From the NCBI RefSeq assembly GCF_008017805.1, contig NZ_VRTT01000020.1:1-64000 (forward strand): a stretch of 64,000 bases of DNA, read 5' to 3'. The notes beneath the pieces are model-generated. The model had not been told where the DNA came from. It saw nothing but the letters and a program-made list of their open reading frames with translations, and made no database searches. This stretch comes from Paenibacillus sp. N3.4 (GTDB lineage: Bacteria > Bacillota > Bacilli > Paenibacillales > NBRC-103111). Shown here piece after piece: positions 36,423 to 48,525 of this stretch. Position 1 is the first letter of the stretch. The number at the start of each line of letters is the position of its first letter. The position numbers and the translations under genes are program-made.

Positions 36423-39053
36423 ATGAAAACTACTTCCATGAGATATATCGTTTTACCGGCTGTTTGGATGCTGTTTCTTATCATGATCTCAGCCTCTCGT
36501 AATGATGGCGCTGCAGCCAAAGAAGCTCTTGTAAGTAAAGATGTGATTCCATTGTCATACACCGCGGGTGATACATTATGGATGCTGGGCAAGCAGGATG
36601 ATTCCTTTGAGGAGTTTGCCAAAGCAAGTACGCGGCTTCAAAGCATTACAATCTCTCAGGATGACAATCCAGAGACGGATTGGTTAGCCGTGCCCCAGGG
36701 GCTTAATAAATCGATTAATAGCACGTTTACGATTCGTTACGCTCTTGACAAACTGCCGGAACATGGGGTCCTCTTTCAGGTTAAGATTCTGGATGCTCAT
36801 AAGGCTACTCCACAGATGGCAGTATTTTCTAACCGGATGCTGGCTGGTTTGATACAGATTGCAGGCGTCGGAGGGACTTCGAGTACCTATCCTTATAAGA
36901 AGACTTATGAGCTGTATATCCCCAAAGAGCAGTTGCAAGTAGGAACTAACGAATTGAAGCTTTCGGTTGAAGGATGCTTATACTGCTCGACAGCTGAGGA
37001 TAAATTTTTGTGGTGGAAATGGGATTATTTATCCCTCGAGTCTTTGGAGTCGCCTGCGCAGGAGCCGATACACGGTAAATATGTCGAATCGGGCACGAAA
37101 GTTAGCAATCTCTCATTTTATTACGATGAAGGAGCTGTTCGACATCTTCCTTACGTGCTGAAATGGCTGGGCATCGCTTACAGCGGCAACGTCATGAGGG
37201 TGGATTGCGCTACCGATGTGGCGCAGGGCTGTTCATCGATCCAATCGTATTATGAGACTTTACGCGATTATCATACCCAAGCAGTAGCGCTCCATTTGCA
37301 TACGGGGAACATTAAGCTGCAAGCGGACGGCACTTTGCCAGCGGATGCAGAGAACAAGCTGCGTGATTATCTTACGCAGTATGGGAACTATTTTCAATAT
37401 TATGAGATCGATAATGAACCTGGTTTATTTAATCGTTCCAAAGCTGTTAATTTAGCAATAGCGACTTGGTTAAAAGCGCATATTCCAGCCTTAGCTCCAC
37501 ATTTGAAAACAGTAGCGCCGGGTTGGGCTTATGCGCCGAAGTATGCAGTTAGAGCCTGTCGCAATCAAACGGGTTCCGGGAGCCCTGCCTGTGGAAATCC
37601 TGATGGATGGGAAGGAGACCCTGAGCAAAGACTTGAGCTGGAAAAAGTGACTGATCTGAGCAATGGGCATGCTTATGGTACTTCCTATGCAGATAATAAA
37701 GGTGGGAGCTTCTTAGAAAATTTACAAATGTTTAAGGGGTCCGAAGATGGGCTGCCCAAATGGATGCTGAACACCGAGTACGGAACGTCGGACTCCCATG
37801 TAGATCCGCAAGTTTACGGAGCTTCACAGCCCAAATCTGCCGTCTTTGATCGCATCATGAGGGCTCATATTGGGTACGCGGATATATTCATGCAGCACGC
37901 GGCTTTCTATCCTAACTATGCATTGTTCGATTCAGGCATTGATTTGAATACTCATAATCCTGCATTAACACGTATTCATACAAACTTGCCGGATCAAGAC
38001 TCAAGGGTTGGCATCACACGTCGGCTGAACGTGGCATATGCCACGCATGGCAGTCCTCTGACTTATGAAGTGATGAATAAGGATGCTTTGCAAGACAAGC
38101 TTGTCTACTTCCGCGGCGTGGATACCTCTGCCTTGCCGCCACTGCCAGGTTCGGAGGAAACGTCCAACAAAGTGTTAGTCAATTTCGTCAATTTTGGAAC
38201 CACCAGGCTGACCATGGAAGTAAAAGTGACAATGCCAGAGGCTGCGGTGTATGAAGGGGAAAGATTCGGCGCTGGGGACACCTATGAGTCGGCGCGCTCA
38301 GTGGTTGGGGGACTGCAAGCATCTCCTACCCTCATATTTAAGGAGACACTAGGTCCGGGTGAAGCGGTCCAATACATATTAACAAGAACGAAGGATGTCA
38401 TAATCAAAGCGCCCAGCTGGGTCGAAGCGAAGCCGATACAAGATCACGCCATTGAACTGAGTTGGATGGAGCCGGAGGGCGCGAAAAGCTATGAGATATG
38501 GCGCAAAATGAATGCGAGCGATAACTATCAACTCATTGCGCAGCAAGTGAATCAAAACCATTATGTCGATAAGGAGACGAAAGCAGGCAGCGCTTATTCT
38601 TATCGAATCAGAGTATCCGGCACCTCGCTGCTTTCCGAAGAAACAACGGCAACAGCAACGGATTATGTCTCATTAAGTCGAACGCAATGGGAGGTAAGCA
38701 GTAGTACCGGTAAGCCCCAAAATGCGATAGACGACAACCCCTACACAAGATGGGATACAGGAAAGGCACAACTCCCTGGGCAATATTTCACCATTGATAT
38801 GCATGATTTCTATTCAATAAACCGAATTGTGCTCAAGAGCAATGGGTCACCGAACGACTATCCAAGAAAATATGAGGTATACGTATCGAATGACGGCGTG
38901 AATTGGGCAGCGTCAGTGGCTGCAGGTACAGGCGCTTTATTAACTGATATTCGATTTAATGAACAGAGAGTTAGATACGTGAAGATTGTTCAAACCGCCA
39001 AAGCAGGTAACTTTTGGTCGATCTACGATTTGCAGATTTATGGCATAAAATAA
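36423..39053 (+). CDS. Secreted modular glycosidase-like protein (TIM barrel, FN3, F5/8 type C)
   Basis: An ~876-residue exported protein. After the signal peptide comes a beta-sandwich (~60-210), then a GH-A-like barrel in which EIDNEPGLF (~329) and NTEYGTS (~450) place two Glu as expected for acid/base and nucleophile of a retaining glycosidase (compare GH39 or GH5). A fibronectin III module (~662-749) and a discoidin/F5/8C module (~755-876, ending NFWSIYDLQIYGIK) follow. I cannot assign a family or substrate. It lies 38 bases after the GH26 gene and probably acts on the same EPS. Confidence 0.75.
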   Translation: MKTTSMRYIVLPAVWMLFLIMISASRNDGAAAKEALVSKDVIPLSYTAGDTLWMLGKQDDSFEEFAKASTRLQSITISQDDNPETDWLAVPQGLNKSINSTFTIRYALDKLPEHGVLFQVKILDAHKATPQMAVFSNRMLAGLIQIAGVGGTSSTYPYKKTYELYIPKEQLQVGTNELKLSVEGCLYCSTAEDKFLWWKWDYLSLESLESPAQEPIHGKYVESGTKVSNLSFYYDEGAVRHLPYVLKWLGIAYSGNVMRVDCATDVAQGCSSIQSYYETLRDYHTQAVALHLHTGNIKLQADGTLPADAENKLRDYLTQYGNYFQYYEIDNEPGLFNRSKAVNLAIATWLKAHIPALAPHLKTVAPGWAYAPKYAVRACRNQTGSGSPACGNPDGWEGDPEQRLELEKVTDLSNGHAYGTSYADNKGGSFLENLQMFKGSEDGLPKWMLNTEYGTSDSHVDPQVYGASQPKSAVFDRIMRAHIGYADIFMQHAAFYPNYALFDSGIDLNTHNPALTRIHTNLPDQDSRVGITRRLNVAYATHGSPLTYEVMNKDALQDKLVYFRGVDTSALPPLPGSEETSNKVLVNFVNFGTTRLTMEVKVTMPEAAVYEGERFGAGDTYESARSVVGGLQASPTLIFKETLGPGEAVQYILTRTKDVIIKAPSWVEAKPIQDHAIELSWMEPEGAKSYEIWRKMNASDNYQLIAQQVNQNHYVDKETKAGSAYSYRIRVSGTSLLSEETTATATDYVSLSRTQWEVSSSTGKPQNAIDDNPYTRWDTGKAQLPGQYFTIDMHDFYSINRIVLKSNGSPNDYPRKYEVYVSNDGVNWAASVAAGTGALLTDIRFNEQRVRYVKIVQTAKAGNFWSIYDLQIYGIK

Positions 39054-39054
39054 A

Positions 39055-39099
39055 AAACAGATTCTGTCCCTTTAGGGCGGGCAGAATTTGTTTTTTTGT
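39055..39099 (+). terminator. Rho-independent terminator after the glycosidase genes
   Basis: ATTCTGTCCC and GGGCGGGCAGAAT can form a stem with a small bulge, followed by a T-run of seven. It closes the 34.9-39.1 kb transcription unit. Confidence 0.8.
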
Positions 39100-39284
39100 T
39101 CTGAAATGAAGCTGTATACTAAGCAGGGGCCTCAGTTCCCTCTGTTTGTTCCGTTGACGGCTCAAGCGCCTCGTCCAGCTTCTGAACGCCAAGAATGTCA
39201 CTAGTCAAACTTTATTTTTATTTTGGGCTTCTTTATATCGAAGTTTCGGAGTAAAATAAAGGACAAGGAGGAGGATTGATAATC

Positions 39285-39575
39285 ATGAGTGCATTGAAAA
39301 GTTTCACTGATGCTGATCAACATATTTCTTTGGAATTAAGAGATGATCATTTAACTGTGCTGCGTTTCTATGGTGAAACCACGATTTACCCTTTTAAAAG
39401 TATTTCACTTGCCTCTGCTCCAATCCCTGAGTATCCTTTGAATCATGTGGCTATTTCTGTAATCGATTACAATACGGGTGTAACCGATTTCAAATTTTCA
39501 TCCGACAAAAAAGATTTTGAAGAATTTGTTCATACCGCCATTCAACAACATAGTCGGTTCGTTCCAAACCACTAG
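39285..39575 (+). CDS. Hypothetical protein, 96 residues
   Basis: A small soluble acidic protein with no signal peptide or membrane segment; predicted alternating beta strands and a C-terminal helix (KKDFEEFVHTAIQQH), rather like a PH-type or small sensor domain. I do not recognise a family. ATG 39285 follows GGAGGAGG by ten bases, so it is likely translated. Monocistronic with its own terminator overlapping the stop codon. Confidence 0.65.
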   Translation: MSALKSFTDADQHISLELRDDHLTVLRFYGETTIYPFKSISLASAPIPEYPLNHVAISVIDYNTGVTDFKFSSDKKDFEEFVHTAIQQHSRFVPNH

Positions 39576-39594
39576 CCATCGGCTAGTGGTTTTT
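39569..39594 (+). terminator. Terminator overlapping the stop of the 96-residue gene
   Basis: CCACTAGCC (39569-39577) and GGCTAGTGG (39581-39589) form a perfect 9-bp stem with a 3-base loop followed by T5. Confidence 0.85.
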
Positions 39595-39633
39595 CTAACA
39601 TGCGCCGAATGAAGCGCTTTTCAGCAAAAGAAA

Positions 39634-39672
39634 AGCCTTGTCCTTAAGCTTTTGGCTTCAGAGGACAAGGCT
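39634..39672 (-). terminator. Terminator of greA
   Basis: AGCCTTGTCC and GGACAAGGCT form a 10-bp perfect stem; on the minus strand T-rich sequence follows. It lies 21 bases downstream of the greA stop. Confidence 0.75.
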
Positions 39673-39692
39673 ATTTCTAATGTTTCATAGAA

Positions 39693-40166
39693 TTAAACGG
39701 TTTTGATTTCAAGCAATTCGTAGGAGATGACGCCCATAGGGGCATTTACACTAATTTTATCGCCTACGGATTTATTCATAAGGGAATTTCCCAATGGACT
39801 TTCGTATGAAATTTTATTTAAGGAAACATCCGCTTCAGAGGAACCTACGATTTTATACGTGATGGTTTCCTTGAATTCGATATCGTTCAGGATCACCGTG
39901 GAACCAACTTGAACTTTTGAATTGTCCAGGGTTTTAACGACCTTTGCTTTTTTCAACATGCGTTCAATCGTCAAGATTCTTGTTTCCATGAAGGATTGAT
40001 CATTTTTGGCAGAATGGTACTCACTATTTTCTTTTAAATCGCCGTAGCTAATGGCCAATTTGATCCGTTCGGATAATTCTTTACGCTTTACAGTTTTCAG
40101 ATCCTCCAGCTCGGACTCTAACTTCGCTAATCCCTCTGGGGTCAAAATGATTTCATCATTGGACAT
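39693..40166 (-). CDS. greA: Transcription elongation factor GreA
   Basis: A 157-residue protein of normal GreA length. The N-terminal coiled coil contains LTPEGLAKLESELEDLKTVKR and DLKENSEYHSAKNDQ with the conserved acidic tip (Asp-Leu-Lys-Glu-Asn), and the C-terminal FKBP-like domain reads SPLGNSLMNKSVGD. GreA enters the RNA polymerase secondary channel and stimulates cleavage of backtracked transcripts. RBS TAGGAGATG is eight bases upstream. Monocistronic. Confidence 0.96.
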   Translation of the reverse strand: MSNDEIILTPEGLAKLESELEDLKTVKRKELSERIKLAISYGDLKENSEYHSAKNDQSFMETRILTIERMLKKAKVVKTLDNSKVQVGSTVILNDIEFKETITYKIVGSSEADVSLNKISYESPLGNSLMNKSVGDKISVNAPMGVISYELLEIKTV

Positions 40167-40340
40167 TTGTGCATCTCCTAATTCAAAAACGGTTTATTTA
40201 TAGTTCTTTATAGCATTCTACACTAAAATCGTTCATCATGCGAAATTGAATTAGAAATAGTTCTTCAGAAGGAAAATTAAGGGATTTACACGAATATCTT
40301 TTAGCGGAGTTTCAGCTAATACGTTAATGGAGGCCATTCG

Positions 40341-40973
40341 ATGAGCGTACCTTTCAAGCAAATATTGAAATCGGAAGAAGAGATTAGAGACATAGTCGGA
40401 TTTTCAAGCGAAGTTGTTAAGCAAAAAGCCATCCATCACTTAGATAAACATTGTCGAGATTTCATTGCCATGTCACCCTTATTATTCCTCTCAACTTCAG
40501 ATGAATACGGGCATTGTGATGTTTCGCCCAGAGGTGATGCTTCAGGATCGGTCCTTATTCTGAATGATCATTATTTGGTTATTCCAGAAAGGCCTGGGAA
40601 TCGCAGGATAGATTCTATTCGAAATTTGCTAACGAATCCTCATGTAGGTCTTCTTTTTATTATTCCCGGGCTTAAAGAAACGCTGAGGGTGAATGGGCGT
40701 GCCTATGTGATCAAAGATGATGAAATTTTGGAGCAGATGACTGCGCATGATAAAAAACCTTTACTTTGCATTGCCGTAGAGGTGGAAGAATGCTTCATTC
40801 ATTGTGCCAAAGCTTTTATGCGATCAGGCGTATGGGATAGCACAACCTGGCAAGCTGAGGAACATCTGCCGTCCGTTCCAACTATTTTAGCAGCTCATGT
40901 CAACTCTAATGAGTTTACCGCGGAAGTCATCGCTGAGGGGCTCCAGATAAGCTATGAGAAGAGACTGTATTAA
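40341..40973 (+). CDS. Pyridoxamine 5'-phosphate oxidase-like FMN-binding protein
   Basis: A 210-residue split-barrel flavoprotein. ATSDEYG-type region FLSTSDEYGHCDVSPRGDASG is shared with the MSMEG_1061-like branch of the PNPOx superfamily (shown here in part), followed by PERPGNRRIDSIRNLL and the C-terminal ECFIHCAKAFMRSGVWD. It probably binds FMN and acts on small molecules; the reaction is unknown. RBS GGAGG precedes the ATG by seven bases. Confidence 0.87.
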   Translation: MSVPFKQILKSEEEIRDIVGFSSEVVKQKAIHHLDKHCRDFIAMSPLLFLSTSDEYGHCDVSPRGDASGSVLILNDHYLVIPERPGNRRIDSIRNLLTNPHVGLLFIIPGLKETLRVNGRAYVIKDDEILEQMTAHDKKPLLCIAVEVEECFIHCAKAFMRSGVWDSTTWQAEEHLPSVPTILAAHVNSNEFTAEVIAEGLQISYEKRLY

Positions 40974-40975
40974 TG

Positions 40976-41029
40976 ATGGGAGCCGCGCCGCTGGATAGCT
41001 TTGATAAGTTTGTTCAGGATTGGAAAAAG
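40976..41029 (+). pseudogene. Possible relic of the C-terminus of an extracellular solute-binding protein
   Basis: An 17-codon open stretch reads GAAPLDSFDKFVQDWKK. This closely resembles the C-terminal segment of CUT1-type sugar-binding lipoproteins abundant in Paenibacillus, where it is normally followed by LGGD. Here a stop follows directly. There is no RBS for this start. A gene fragment is the best explanation, but a chance match is possible for so short a stretch. Confidence 0.3.
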
Positions 41030-41063
41030 TAAGGTTTGGACAGCCCCTTTCTATAATGGGAAA

Positions 41064-42999
41064 TTATTCGGTTTGCGTCAAACGGGCTGTCTTTCCTTTA
41101 TTTTTTACATATTTTTCAATCAATTCATGGATAGATTTGCTCTTAACGGGCTTACTCATATAATCGTCCATTCCAGCAGCCAGACAGTTTTCACGATCTT
41201 CTTTCAAGGCATTCGCGGTCACTGCGACTATCAATGGGCATTTGTCAGGCGGAAGCGATTGCTTAATGATTCTGCTTGCTTCAATTCCGTTCATCATGGG
41301 CATATGGAGATCCATAAAAATGATATCGAAAGGGGTATTCAGTGCGCTGCGAACGACTTCATCACCATTAGCAACTATGGTGGTGAAATGCCCCAGTTTC
41401 TCCAGCATCTTGTTCAATACAATTTGGTTAATGACATTATCTTCGGCGATAAGGATTTGAAGCGGGCTTGAGTTCACAGCTTCATGATCGTTGATTTGCG
41501 AATGAATGGAAGACAGATCTTCTTGGAGACAAATCGTGAAGATGATGGTTGTCCCAGGTTCGTCGGTAGGCTCTACCCAGATATCTCCCCCCATTAATCG
41601 AACAAGCTTCTTGCTGATCGCGAGACCTAATCCGGTTCCTTCATACTTGCGGGTCATTAAATGATCGACTTGGGAGAAGGGCTCGAATACAAAGTTTCTT
41701 TTATCCGTCGTAATCCCAATACCACTATCTTTGACAATAAATTCAAGCTGCACAAGTTGGTCTTCTTGTACACGTTTATTGACATGAATGGAGATACCGC
41801 CTGAAGTTGTAAACTTAATTGAATTACTCACCAGATTTAGAAGTACTTGTTTCAAACGCTCCGAATCTCCAATTAAGGTAAGAGGCACATTCCGATCCAA
41901 GGAGTAACTTGTTGTTAACTGTTTCTCTTCAGCTTTCGTTGATAATATGCTAAAGGTCTCTAAAATGGTGTCTCGGACGCTAAATGGGAAGTCGTTCAAT
42001 TCTGTTTTGCCGGATTCAATTTTGGAAAAATCTAAAATATCATTAATGATCGTTAGCAGCGTTTCTCCGCTTTTATGAATAATTTCCACAAATTCTTTTT
42101 GTTCATCATCCAAGGTTGTTGATTCCAAAAGTAAATCGGTCATACCGATCACACCATTCATCGGTGTCCTAATTTCATGGCTCATCATGGCCAGAAACTC
42201 ACTCTTTGCTCGGTTTGTTTTTTCTGCGATTTCCTTCTCAAGGATGAGTTGTTTCTGTTCGGTCATATCTTTGGCGATAACATAGAAGCCTACATTAATA
42301 CCTTGAATAATGATGGGAGCAATCGTCGTCAAAACTTCCACGGTATGCCCATCTGTATGGCGGATACGATCAATCTTCTTATCAAACGATGGATCGTACT
42401 GAGGGCTGGAAAGAATATGGTTGAGATTATCTTTTCCGATGAAGTTGGAAAAAGTTTTTCCCGACAATTTCGCTCATGCAGCAGCCAAAGAGTTCTTGCG
42501 CTTTCATGTTGCCGTTAATAATGGTGCCATCCAAATCAAGTGAAATAATAGCATCATGATTATATTTTTTCAGAGAAGTATGTCGTTCAATAGACTCCTG
42601 GAGTTTTTTTTCAGCTGTTTTGTGTTGGGAGATATCGGTAATATGCGCAAGGTAATAAAGAGGTGTTCCATCCGTATCGTCTTTTATTAAAATGACATGT
42701 ACCGATGCCCATATGATCGTTCCATCTTTGTGCAAAAAACGTTTCTCCATAGAAAAGGAGGTCGATAAACCATTTGTTATATGTTGGATTTGGAAGGCAC
42801 ACTTGGGCCAATCGTCTTGATGGGAGAATGTTTGAATGCTCAGCCTTAATAGTTCATCTTCTCTGTATCCGAGAATGGAACATAAAGCCGGATTTATTTT
42901 AACCAAAAGCCCATCTAAAGAAATGAAAGCAACCCCAAAAGGAGAATAGCGATGGACATGTTCAAAAAAAGAGTGTTCATCCACTTGTGCGCTGCTCAT
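41064..42999 (-). pseudogene. PAS-domain hybrid histidine kinase, frameshifted
   Basis: Two minus-strand frames encode one hybrid kinase of about 645 residues. The first frame (42999 down to ~42455) holds a PAS-PAC unit (FGVAFISLDG, LGYREDELL, LYYLAHITDISQHK) and the start of a second PAS; the second frame resumes [15 protein letters not shown] and continues through HisKA ([19 protein letters not shown], quoted in part), HATPase ([29 protein letters not shown]) and a receiver ([28 protein letters not shown]). Removing one A from AAAAA (plus strand 42455-42459) joins them: the only net insertion among the frameshifts. No membrane segment is present, so it is a soluble sensor. The start at 42999 follows GGGGGC. 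Confidence 0.85.
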
Positions 43000-43110
43000 T
43001 ATTAGCCCCCATTCAATTATTTGATATGTATCCATCATAAGCGTTTATTGTAAATAAAACCATTAGAAATCAGTATCCCTTTCCATAGGAAATGAAACAT
43101 ATGTCAACGC

Positions 43111-43971
43111 TTACTTGAATAAGTGTGCATGATTTTTTTGATTATATTGATTTCTAAACATTTCTGGCGTCAAGCCTTCAGATTTGCGAAAGGTGGAAAT
43201 GAAATGGGAGGCATCGAGAAATCCGGTCGCCTCAGCCACATGCTTCACCGTTTGATCAGGCATAGCGATCAGCATTTCTTTGGACTTTTGCAGACGAAGC
43301 TGCAATACATATTGATAGGGAGAAATGCCAAAAGCTTTGCGAAACAAGGTGTTGACGTGTTGAGGACTAAGTCCAAGCCGATGTGACATCCAACCGAGTC
43401 CAACCTCTGAAGATCCATAGACCTCCTCCAGTTGAAGCAAGAGAGGCAGCAAACGCTCATGGCTTTGAGAGAAAGAAGCGCTCCGATTCACATTACCGTG
43501 TTTTTTTAAAAGCGTGAGGAATTGATAAATTTCCAGTGAACCATTCGTACCGGTAAAGTCATGGCTGTATTGATACTTGTCGTAAAAATAAGTGTGAATG
43601 TCCGCAAGTGGTGTATCTTCTCCCCAACTCACTACCGTTAGCACGGGCAGCTCTAGTGCATGAACAATGGAAGCGGCCAATGAGCCATCAAAGGTTAAAT
43701 ACCAAGTAGACCACTTGTTTCCAGATGCTTTGTAGGCGTGAGGAATACTTGCCGGTAAGAGCAAACCTTGATGCTCGTTTAGTTTTAGGTTTCCGTTTTC
43801 CAATTGAATGTCTCCGCTGCCTTCGATAGTTTGCAGCCAATGGAAGCAGGGGTATCCCTGCTCTCTTTTTAAGTAGTCCTGTTCCTGCTCATACCCAACA
43901 GTTTCCAGAATGAGAGGAAGCTTCCGATCTGATTCTGTAATGACGAAAAATTTCCTGTAATCAGTAAGCAT
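43111..43971 (-). CDS. AraC-family transcriptional regulator, divergent to lacZ
   Basis: A 286-residue regulator with an N-terminal cupin effector domain (GNLKLNEHQGLLLPASIPH) and a C-terminal HTH pair (MSHRLGLSPQHVNTLFRKAF and HVAEATGFLDASHFISTFRK, each a classic AraC motif). Arabinose/melibiose-type activators of this layout commonly control the adjacent divergent glycosidase, so regulation of the LacZ gene is likely. The intergenic space of 133 bases would hold both promoters. Confidence 0.92.
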   Translation of the reverse strand: MLTDYRKFFVITESDRKLPLILETVGYEQEQDYLKREQGYPCFHWLQTIEGSGDIQLENGNLKLNEHQGLLLPASIPHAYKASGNKWSTWYLTFDGSLAASIVHALELPVLTVVSWGEDTPLADIHTYFYDKYQYSHDFTGTNGSLEIYQFLTLLKKHGNVNRSASFSQSHERLLPLLLQLEEVYGSSEVGLGWMSHRLGLSPQHVNTLFRKAFGISPYQYVLQLRLQKSKEMLIAMPDQTVKHVAEATGFLDASHFISTFRKSEGLTPEMFRNQYNQKNHAHLFK

Positions 43972-44089
43972 GCTTAATCGTACACTTCTCTTTCATTTTT
44001 TAATATGCTAGGCGAGTTATCTTATATTTTAAAACAATTTAGACTCATGTACAATAAACATATTGTTGCTAATCATAATACGAAGATGA

Positions 44090-47233
<3,144 letters not shown>

Positions 47234-47240
47234 GTTTAAA

Positions 47241-47292
47241 AAGAATGCCAATCTATGTGCCCTTGGGTCAAAGATTGGCGTTCTTTTTTTTT
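47241..47292 (+). terminator. Rho-independent terminator after lacZ
   Basis: AAGAATGCCAATCT pairs with AGATTGGCGTTCTT (mismatch-tolerant, 14 bp) and a run of eight or more T follows. Confidence 0.9.
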
Positions 47293-47454
47293 GTAGGTAA
47301 GTATATGTCTATACATTTGCTTCGCATCTACCTTGACAAATTCGCTCGTCCCTGAAGGACAGTGATTTATCCTTGGTTTGGGATCATACAATGGTACACA
47401 TGTGGTATGATGAAGTATGCCGCTTATTTTGTTAGTAAAGGAGCATAAACCTTC

Positions 47455-48372
47455 ATGTTAAAACGTTCCCCGTATGTTCTGCTGGTCATTGCCACTTGTA
47501 TTTGGGGAGGCAACTTTGTTGCAGGCAAAGCGCTCGTTCTTCATATATCACCTATAACACTGGCTGCTATGCGTTGGAGTATTGCCTTTCTCTGCCTGCT
47601 CCCATTTGTGGGTAAGGAGGCTTGGAGGCGAAGGTTAGATTTCCTTCAAGGCTGGAAAATGATTCTGTTCCTATCCGTCACAGGCGTTGCCGGATTTAAT
47701 ACGCTAACGTATGCAGCCGTCCAATATACAGGCTCGATAAACGCCTCACTAATGAATTCAGCAACACCAATCATGGTTGTGATTTTAACCTGGTTGGTAA
47801 TGAAAGAGCGCTTCGCATGGTCAGCCTTGCCCGGTATCCTCGTCTCTATGGTCGGCGTGAGTTGGATTATTAGCCGGGGCAGTCTCGGGGCTCTGTTTAA
47901 TCTCTCTTTTAATAAGGGGGACCTCCTCATGCTGCTGGCCGTTTTTTTCTGGGCTTTATATTCGGTGGGTATGAAAAAGGCAGCAGGTCGATTTCCGGCA
48001 AGTCCGCTGCTGCTTGTTCAGGTTGCCGTCGCTTTAGTGCTATTGATTCCGTTATCTGCCATCGAATGGGCAATCAAGTCGCCACAGATAGTGTGGAGTC
48101 CTACTCTGGTCACCGGTGTTATCTATATTGGATTGTTTGCCTCTTTGCTCGCTTTTCTATCATGGAATCGGGCCATTGAGCTCGCAGGTCCGCAACGATG
48201 TGCGGGATTTCTCAATCTAATTCCGCTCTTCAGCGCTATATTTGCGACGACTTTCACCGGCGAGTCCTTGCGTTTATATCATTTTCTGGGGGCATTGTGG
48301 ATTGTAGTCGGTGTTTATATCACGAATTATGCCATAAAGAAGCGGCAAGCCATCAGCAAAACTGCTCATTGA
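47455..48372 (+). CDS. DMT-superfamily permease (EamA family)
   Basis: A 305-residue protein with ten membrane helices in two EamA repeats. ATCIWGGNFVAGKALV near the N-terminus and FWALYSVGMKKAAGRF opening the second repeat are typical of RhaT/YdcZ-like drug/metabolite exporters. Likely exports a small metabolite; substrate unknown. RBS AAAGGAG precedes the ATG by 12 bases. Monocistronic, bounded by terminators. Confidence 0.9.
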   Translation: MLKRSPYVLLVIATCIWGGNFVAGKALVLHISPITLAAMRWSIAFLCLLPFVGKEAWRRRLDFLQGWKMILFLSVTGVAGFNTLTYAAVQYTGSINASLMNSATPIMVVILTWLVMKERFAWSALPGILVSMVGVSWIISRGSLGALFNLSFNKGDLLMLLAVFFWALYSVGMKKAAGRFPASPLLLVQVAVALVLLIPLSAIEWAIKSPQIVWSPTLVTGVIYIGLFASLLAFLSWNRAIELAGPQRCAGFLNLIPLFSAIFATTFTGESLRLYHFLGALWIVVGVYITNYAIKKRQAISKTAH

Positions 48373-48389
48373 TTCAGAAATTCGCGCTT

Positions 48390-48433
48390 AAACAGCCAAC
48401 TGGAAGTTGAATTCCAGTTGGCTGTTTATTTTA
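48390..48433 (+). terminator. Rho-independent terminator after the permease gene
   Basis: AAACAGCCAACTGGAA pairs perfectly with TTCCAGTTGGCTGTTT around GTTGAA, followed by T-rich sequence. Confidence 0.9.
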
Positions 48434-48525
48434 ATTAAAGCAAAATTAGCGTCTTGTGAGTTTTTTGAGAGTAGGAAATGGTAATATCAAATAGTATGGA
48501 AATTTGGGAGGAAGGAGGCTTGAGT

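Noticed and set aside
39119..39208. Minus-strand 29-codon stretch reading DILGVQKLDEALEPSTEQTEG
   Set aside because: It looks protein-like, but it starts at TTG without RBS and I cannot match it to a family; may be another relic.
41038..41105. GACAGCCC...GGGCTGTC inverted repeat around the hybrid kinase stop
   Set aside because: Loop is about 40 bases and no T-run follows in the kinase direction, so terminator function is not supported.
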